A model generated the notes under the pieces. The model did not search any database. It saw only the letters and a program-made list of their open reading frames with translations, and was not told the origin of the DNA. Positions 59,807 to 64,000 of a stretch of DNA of 64,000 bases are shown piece after piece. Numbering within the stretch: the stretch's first letter is position 1; each line of letters opens with the position of its first letter. The position numbers and the translations under genes were made by a program. This DNA is from CAXBCP01 sp963974055 (GTDB lineage Bacteria; Pseudomonadota; Alphaproteobacteria; MPNO01; UBA830): NCBI GenBank assembly GCA_963974055.1, contig CAXBCP010000014.1:1-64000 (forward strand). Reading direction: 5' to 3'.

Positions 59807-60453
59807 CATCCACAGGCACTGCAATGGACCCCGTAACCCGCGACATCCTGACATTCTGGTTCGGTACTACCGACATGCAGGCCGATATCGAAAAACGCGA
59901 TATCTGGTTCAAATCCACGCCCGAATTCGACGCCGCGCTGATTGAAAACTTCACGGAAATTCATGAACGCGCCGCCGCCGGCGCGCTCGATCACCTGCGC
60001 GACACGCCCGAAGGCTGTCTTTCACTGATCATTTCGCTCGACCAGTTCCCGCGGAACATCTATCGCGGGAGCGGCAAGGCCTTTCACACCGACGCATTGG
60101 CCTGCGCGCTTTCTCACCATGCCCTGGCGCTGCAATTCGACAGCGCCATCAGCCTTGAACCGCGCAAGTTCTTCTATCTGCCGCTGGTCCACAGCGAGAC
60201 CCTGAGCGATCAGCAAATTGCGGTCGAGAAATACCGGGCATTCGACGACGAGAAGTCCCTGATATCGGCCATCGGGCATCACGACGCCATTGAGCGGTTC
60301 GGAAGATTTCCCCACCGCAACAAGGTCCTGGGGCGGGTCAGCACGCCGGAAGAAGAGGAATACCTTCAAATACCGCCGACATGGGGCATGACGGCGGCCG
60401 AAGCCGCCGAACGGGACAGAATGGTCGCGGAACAGGACGCCGCGGCGTCCTAG
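59803..60453 (+). CDS. DUF924 family protein
   Basis: A 216-residue soluble helical protein. The start RDILTFWFG, SLDQFPRNIYRGSGKAFHTDALA, KFFYLPLVHSE and ERFGRFPHRNKVLGR are the DUF924 signature; the family has no firm function. I use GTG at 59803, which overlaps the stop of the VOC gene (GTGA) and is preceded by GGAAG; ATG at 59824 (MDPVTRDIL) is equally plausible by family. It ends with a 4-bp convergent overlap with the aldolase-like gene. Confidence 0.85.
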   Translation: MTSTGTAMDPVTRDILTFWFGTTDMQADIEKRDIWFKSTPEFDAALIENFTEIHERAAAGALDHLRDTPEGCLSLIISLDQFPRNIYRGSGKAFHTDALACALSHHALALQFDSAISLEPRKFFYLPLVHSETLSDQQIAVEKYRAFDDEKSLISAIGHHDAIERFGRFPHRNKVLGRVSTPEEEEYLQIPPTWGMTAAEAAERDRMVAEQDAAAS

Positions 60454-61244
60454 TCGCGAAAGCCCGCGTCCATAGATTCCACTTTGCGCACCATTGCCTG
60501 AAAGTCCCGGTCGCCGACCAGTTCGTCTGCCGGCGGCGGACGGTTCTCGGCCCAGCCCTGCGCCATTTTTACGCATTCTTCCATCGGTGGCTCTTTCAGC
60601 GCCGCACCGGACGACATCGCCGCGATCTGAATCTCGCAGGCGCGCTCCAGATAGTGATGCAGCAGGAAGCATTCCGCGATCGAACGGCCGGTGATAAGGG
60701 TTCCATGATTTTCGAGAAACAGCACATGTTTGTCCCCAAGATCGGCAATCAGGCGCGGGCCTTCCTCGTCCTTGTGTACCAGCCCTTCGTAACGGTGATA
60801 GGCAACCTGCCCGGCAAACCGCATCGACGCCTGGGATATGAATTTGAGCCCGCAATCCATCGCCGACACCGCCGCTCCCGCCGTCGTGTGCAGATGGATT
60901 GTCGCCATGACGTCGGGCCGGGCGTCCAGAACCGAACCGTGAATGCGCGGCCCTGCCGGGCTAGACGTATGCTCGGTCTCGTAGACCAGGTCACGGTTTT
61001 CGTCGTAGCAGCACAGATTGGATGCCGTCACCTCCGAAAACAGCAAAGCCGTCGGTTTGATCAGGAAATGATTGGGCGCATCCGGTACCCGGGCGGCGAA
61101 ATGGTTGGCCGTCAGGTCTTCTAGCCCCATATAGGCGGCAACACGGTAAAGTGCCGCCAGCTGGACACGCGTGTCCCACTCCACGTCGGATACGCGGTCG
61201 CGCATAGAGGGGACCTTGGCGGACGGCATGGCAACGACGTTCAT
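60450..61244 (-). CDS. Class II aldolase/adducin family protein
   Basis: A 264-residue protein with the class II aldolase fold. The zinc ligands appear in IHLHTTAG (two His) and FLENHGTLITG (one His), and YMGLEDLTANHFAARVP is the usual N-terminal phrase. Known members are aldolases or decarboxylases of hydroxy acids, or adducin-like proteins of unknown catalysis. ATG at 61244 is preceded by GGAG; the open frame continues upstream to 61367 without a better start. It is transcribed away from the beta-helix gene's stop by 52 bp. Confidence 0.88.
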   Translation of the reverse strand: MNVVAMPSAKVPSMRDRVSDVEWDTRVQLAALYRVAAYMGLEDLTANHFAARVPDAPNHFLIKPTALLFSEVTASNLCCYDENRDLVYETEHTSSPAGPRIHGSVLDARPDVMATIHLHTTAGAAVSAMDCGLKFISQASMRFAGQVAYHRYEGLVHKDEEGPRLIADLGDKHVLFLENHGTLITGRSIAECFLLHHYLERACEIQIAAMSSGAALKEPPMEECVKMAQGWAENRPPPADELVGDRDFQAMVRKVESMDAGFRD

Positions 61245-61296
61245 GATATTTTCTCCGTAATTTTTTCCGAAGGTTAGAGCCGCAGTGGCCCAGGGG

Positions 61297-62415
61297 TCAA
61301 TGCTTCGGTGCCCCGCGCACCGCGTTTTCCCGTATAAATTCCGGCCGCGGACCCTGTGCGTATTCATTCCCCGGACCGGACAGGACGTTCTGCCGCAGAA
61401 CCACCGGATCGGGACCGCGGTTCCACACGAAAACGGTCTCCTCGCGGCCGCTATCGTTGCGGAACCTGTTCTTTTCGACCGTGATTCCCGCGCTCGGGTT
61501 CCGCACCCCGGTCTTTTTCGACGGCGCGCCGGGCGCTGAAATTTCTTCGCCGATACAGATCGCGCAATAGACGTTATCGCTCAACCGGCCTTTCTGGATC
61601 GTGTTGCCGCGGATCGTCGCGGAGCCGCTATTGGGCAGATTGATTGCATAGCTGGCCGTACCGGTCTGCCCGTCGGACAGATGATTGCCCACGATATGCG
61701 ACATCAGGGCACGGGACTTGATATGGTGACCGAAACGCGTATTGCGGAAATCGGATGACCGCACGATGAGCGTGGAAATCAGCCCGGCATAAACCCCGTG
61801 ACCGCAATATGTTTCGCAGTCCCCGTTCGTATCGAACACGCTGTTCGATACAAGAAGGCTGGAAACGGTTCTGTTATGCGTCAGGATAGCCATCTCGTTA
61901 CGGTCGAATTTCGACCGGTCGACGACCAGCCAGCCGCGGCCCTCCCAGCGGATGCCCGCACCGTTTCGCCACGCCACCCGCGCCCCGGAAAAACGTATAT
62001 TCTCCACCCGGGCGGGACCGTCATAGAACACCCAGAGCGCCTTTCCCTCGCATGAAATATCCCGAATATGCGCATATCCCGGGCCGGCCCCGATCAGCGT
62101 GATATCGGGCGTGCGCCAGACCGCGCAATCGAAGTAGCTCGCCGCATCGATCCGGACGGTATCGCCGCGCCGAACAACGGCCGCCGCCGACGACGGGGTT
62201 TTAAACCGCCGGGTCGGCCCGACGTCGAGCACGCGGCCGGACGTATAGATCGGCGGCGGTGCCAACGCGCCGGATTCGGAAAACGCCCGCACCGGCATAA
62301 GCGCACAAACGGCAAACAGGCCGACCCAGCCGACCAGAAGGAAACACGCTGGAAGCGGAATCAGCACCCTACCCCGGCTGTTTCTCGGCGCCGGGCAGAT
62401 TCGGCAGATCGTCAA
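61297..62415 (-). CDS. Secreted right-handed parallel beta-helix protein
   Basis: A 372-residue exported protein. A hydrophobic signal (LIPLPACFLLVGWVGLFAVCAL) is followed by MPVRAFSESG. The body has repeats of the right-handed beta-helix (NSVFDTNG, SSDFRNTRFGHHI, GNHLSDGQTG, GNTIQKGRL, KNRFRNDSG), as in pectate-lyase-like or glycan-binding proteins. It likely acts at the surface on polysaccharide. ATG at 62415 follows AGGGA and overlaps the GFA gene by 47 bp; GTG at 62367 would start just before the signal and after that gene's stop. Confidence 0.82.
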   Translation of the reverse strand: MTICRICPAPRNSRGRVLIPLPACFLLVGWVGLFAVCALMPVRAFSESGALAPPPIYTSGRVLDVGPTRRFKTPSSAAAVVRRGDTVRIDAASYFDCAVWRTPDITLIGAGPGYAHIRDISCEGKALWVFYDGPARVENIRFSGARVAWRNGAGIRWEGRGWLVVDRSKFDRNEMAILTHNRTVSSLLVSNSVFDTNGDCETYCGHGVYAGLISTLIVRSSDFRNTRFGHHIKSRALMSHIVGNHLSDGQTGTASYAINLPNSGSATIRGNTIQKGRLSDNVYCAICIGEEISAPGAPSKKTGVRNPSAGITVEKNRFRNDSGREETVFVWNRGPDPVVLRQNVLSGPGNEYAQGPRPEFIRENAVRGAPKH

Positions 62416-62779
62416 GCCATCCCTGACGCGACCTCATCCAGCCCTGGTTTACGGGCGGCAACAGGTCGCGCTGGTCGGCCGTCGAGGTCCGCAGCCGAAA
62501 TACCTTCGGGCCGTCGCCAACCGACGTCGAATACAGATGGGTGCCGCATTCGGGGCAGAACGCCTGCTCCCGCTTTCCGCCGCTTTCCGCCGTCTTGACG
62601 TATACTTTAAGCGCGCCCGACAAAAGACGGAAATCGCTATCCGGCGTCGGTACCCCGACCCGGAATGCCCCACCGGAAAATTTCTGGCAGTCCGTGCAAT
62701 TACATAACCCAACCGTTTGCGGATCGACCTCTGCTTCGTAGGTGATGTGGCCGCAAACGCAACTGCCCTCAATTTTCAT
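62369..62779 (-). CDS. GFA family glutathione-dependent formaldehyde-activating-like protein
   Basis: A 136-residue zinc protein of the GFA (Mss4-like) fold. Cys pairs are seen in GSCVCGHITYEAEV, GLCNCTDCQKFSGG and FCPECGTHLY, which bind zinc. The family name comes from an S-hydroxymethylglutathione-forming enzyme, but most members have no proven activity. ATG at 62779 follows a G-rich stretch. It overlaps the start of the beta-helix gene. Confidence 0.87.
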   Translation of the reverse strand: MKIEGSCVCGHITYEAEVDPQTVGLCNCTDCQKFSGGAFRVGVPTPDSDFRLLSGALKVYVKTAESGGKREQAFCPECGTHLYSTSVGDGPKVFRLRTSTADQRDLLPPVNQGWMRSRQGWLDDLPNLPGAEKQPG

Positions 62780-62863
62780 CGTCTTACCCCCCGTTGCATC
62801 GCACCGACCTTAGCGCGTGATCCCAACGATATTCAATCCGCCCGCGCCGGTTTTCCCGACAGG

Positions 62864-63403
62864 TCAGGACTTGCGGCGGTCGCGATACAGCATGAAAAGC
62901 GCCAGCGGTCGCTTAAAGAGGATCAGATAGCCTGCATGCAAAATGACGAAAAGAATAACCAGGCTCGACAGGGTTTCGTGAACTTCTTCCAGAAATTCGT
63001 CGCCGTTGTCGTTTTCCCTTCCGTCCTGCCGTGAGTCGTCATCGGCTAGCGCGGAAGCGACAATGGCACTATCGGCGAGCCCGATTGCCCTGCCGCCATC
63101 CATCGCGACACCCGTCAGCGTCGCGCCGATCAGCGACACGGCAATTCCGAGGATAAGCGCCTTGCTGACCGCCGGATGGCGAAAGGCATTGTCGAAACGA
63201 AGGCCGTCGAACTGGGGATAAAACCGGTTCAGGCCCAGCTGGCGCGGGTTGAATAATGCCCAGAGCAGGCGAAAGCCTATAATCGCCGCAACGCCATAGC
63301 CGATCCAGTCGTGTACGATTCCGAAATCGCCCGTCAGATAGGCAATCACGGTCAGCACCGCCAGCCCGGCATGGTAAATACGGACTTTCTGCATCAATGC
63401 CAT
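62864..63403 (-). CDS. Cytochrome b/b561-like membrane protein
   Basis: A 179-residue protein with four hydrophobic segments. RIYHAGLAVLTVIAYLTGDFGIVHDWIGYGVAAIIGFRLLWAL and FNPRQLGLNRFYPQ match the cytochrome b561 / Ni-Fe hydrogenase b-type fold, with several His (YHAG, VHDW, EVHET, LHAGY) able to bind heme b. It carries an Asp-rich loop (ADDDSRQDGRENDNGDE) facing one side. It would pass electrons between quinone and a soluble partner, which is not seen. I chose ATG at 63403; GTG at 63448 is the alternative. Confidence 0.83.
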   Translation of the reverse strand: MALMQKVRIYHAGLAVLTVIAYLTGDFGIVHDWIGYGVAAIIGFRLLWALFNPRQLGLNRFYPQFDGLRFDNAFRHPAVSKALILGIAVSLIGATLTGVAMDGGRAIGLADSAIVASALADDDSRQDGRENDNGDEFLEEVHETLSSLVILFVILHAGYLILFKRPLALFMLYRDRRKS

Positions 63404-63519
63404 GGAGGTTCCGCCTGTCTGTCCCGGTGTTTGTTCCTGTGGAAACACGATAGGGACACCGCAGGCTCGCCGGATTGATCCAGGTCAGGCCGGTCTGCGG
63501 TTGAACGTCATTCGCGATA

Positions 63520-64000
63520 TCAGCCCGGCAGCACGTGCTCCGCATAAACGCCGCGGGTATCCATCTCGTATTCCAGCCCGACGACGGGTGGCCGCGCATA
63601 GACCCAGGTCAGCCCCGATGCCGCCGCGCCGCGCGACACGATCTCGTCGGCATAAAACGGATGCAGGTCATGGACCGTATAGGCGTGGGTCACCGTGGTG
63701 TCCTTCCAGCCGACCCCGAGCGCCGTCATGCGCTCTTCCATCGCGCCCAGCACGTAGAGCGCCTTTTCCCGCATCGCGTCGGCGGAGGTGTCCCCCAGGC
63801 GGATGATGCGGTCTTCGTACTTCCCGTGGCCTTCCGGCGCTTCGCCGGAACCCGCAATGACAAAACTTTGCGGCGTTGAGGCATCGGCTTCGACGGTATA
63901 GCTGAAGGCATGAAAGCTCGGGCCGGGCGGTGCATCGATTTCCGGACAGACGTTCGACCGTGCCACCGGATTTTCGTCGTCCTTGTAGATGCCCCAGCGT
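63520..64000 (-). CDS. RidA-like family protein (5' truncated)
   Basis: The frame is open to the right edge, so the start is outside the window and about 160 codons are visible. The part seen includes MREKALYVLGAMEERMTALGVGWKDTTVTHAYTVHDLHPFYADEIV, which resembles the RidA/YjgF fold core, and ends WVYARPPVVGLEYEMDTRGVYAEHVLPG. It differs from standard RidA by a longer N-terminal region with RSNVCPEIDAPPGPSFHAFSYTVE. The role is unknown; in some operons such proteins accompany amino acid or catechol catabolism. Confidence 0.7.
   Translation of the reverse strand, partial: RWGIYKDDENPVARSNVCPEIDAPPGPSFHAFSYTVEADASTPQSFVIAGSGEAPEGHGKYEDRIIRLGDTSADAMREKALYVLGAMEERMTALGVGWKDTTVTHAYTVHDLHPFYADEIVSRGAAASGLTWVYARPPVVGLEYEMDTRGVYAEHVLPG

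Noticed and set aside
1..64000. CRISPR array, prophage, insertion sequence or tRNA genes
   Set aside because: I found no regularly spaced repeats, integrase, transposase or tRNA-like cloverleaf by reading; a dedicated scan (tRNAscan-SE, ISEScan, CRISPR finder) would be decisive.

Overview
The window is GC-rich, densely coded DNA that looks like the chromosome of a free-living alphaproteobacterium. This rests on a ScfR/RamB-type regulator divergent from isocitrate lyase, DUF4170 and DUF2177 proteins, a perfect CtrA-type box, and many small catabolic operons. No species can be named. I see no rRNA, tRNA, phage, insertion sequence or CRISPR array. The first gene (PhzF family) and the last (RidA-like) run off the window edges.

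Left part (1-13.7 kb): a PhzF fragment; two tandem glutathione S-transferases bordered by dispersed palindromic repeats; an SDR / aryl-AMP ligase / amidohydrolase operon behind a tetR gene, with a perfect 22-bp operator-like palindrome in front of it; a DUF2177 membrane protein; an overlapping MgtC / Bax-like glucosaminidase pair; the divergent ScfR-like regulator and aceA; DUF4170; RidA; and a LysR regulator.

Catabolic core (13.7-33.3 kb): two MhpA-like FAD monooxygenases flank an amidase and two molybdenum hydroxylase large subunits, whose FeS and FAD subunits are not in the window. Next come a PEP-CTERM surface protein with a perfect sigma-54 promoter, an F420 pair (fbiC-npdG), a 4-hydroxybenzoate to protocatechuate 4,5-cleavage cluster (SDR, ligA, ligB, pobA), a cupin and an acetolactate-synthase-like ThDP enzyme.

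Middle (33.3-43.7 kb): a sulfotransferase-like protein and an SLC13-type carrier; a three-gene MotA/TolQ/ExbB-like operon whose ExbD-position protein carries an unusual domain and whose promoter region has a CtrA box; two divergent response regulators; an OmpA-like lipoprotein; an AI-2E family permease; a PPOX flavoprotein divergent from LysR; and a luciferase-like (LLM) monooxygenase.

The most unusual locus is 43.7-47.4 kb. A textbook TPP (thiamine pyrophosphate) riboswitch leads a LuxE-like acyl-activating enzyme, a LuxC-like acyl reductase and an SDR. Together these could reduce a carboxylate to an aldehyde and then an alcohol, and the riboswitch ties them to thiamine status. No luciferase alpha/beta pair, luxD or known thi gene is present. 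I infer a possible thiamine or thiazole salvage/repair route; this is not proven.

Right part (47.4-64 kb): EamA and DUF962 proteins, a DR_2398-type PPOX protein, a Rieske oxygenase and VOC protein, a 1879-residue hybrid histidine kinase with about ten PAS domains, quinone oxidoreductase, a D-tartrate-dehydratase-like enolase, a second VOC protein and DUF924, a class II aldolase-like protein, a secreted beta-helix protein, GFA, cytochrome b561-like and RidA-like proteins.
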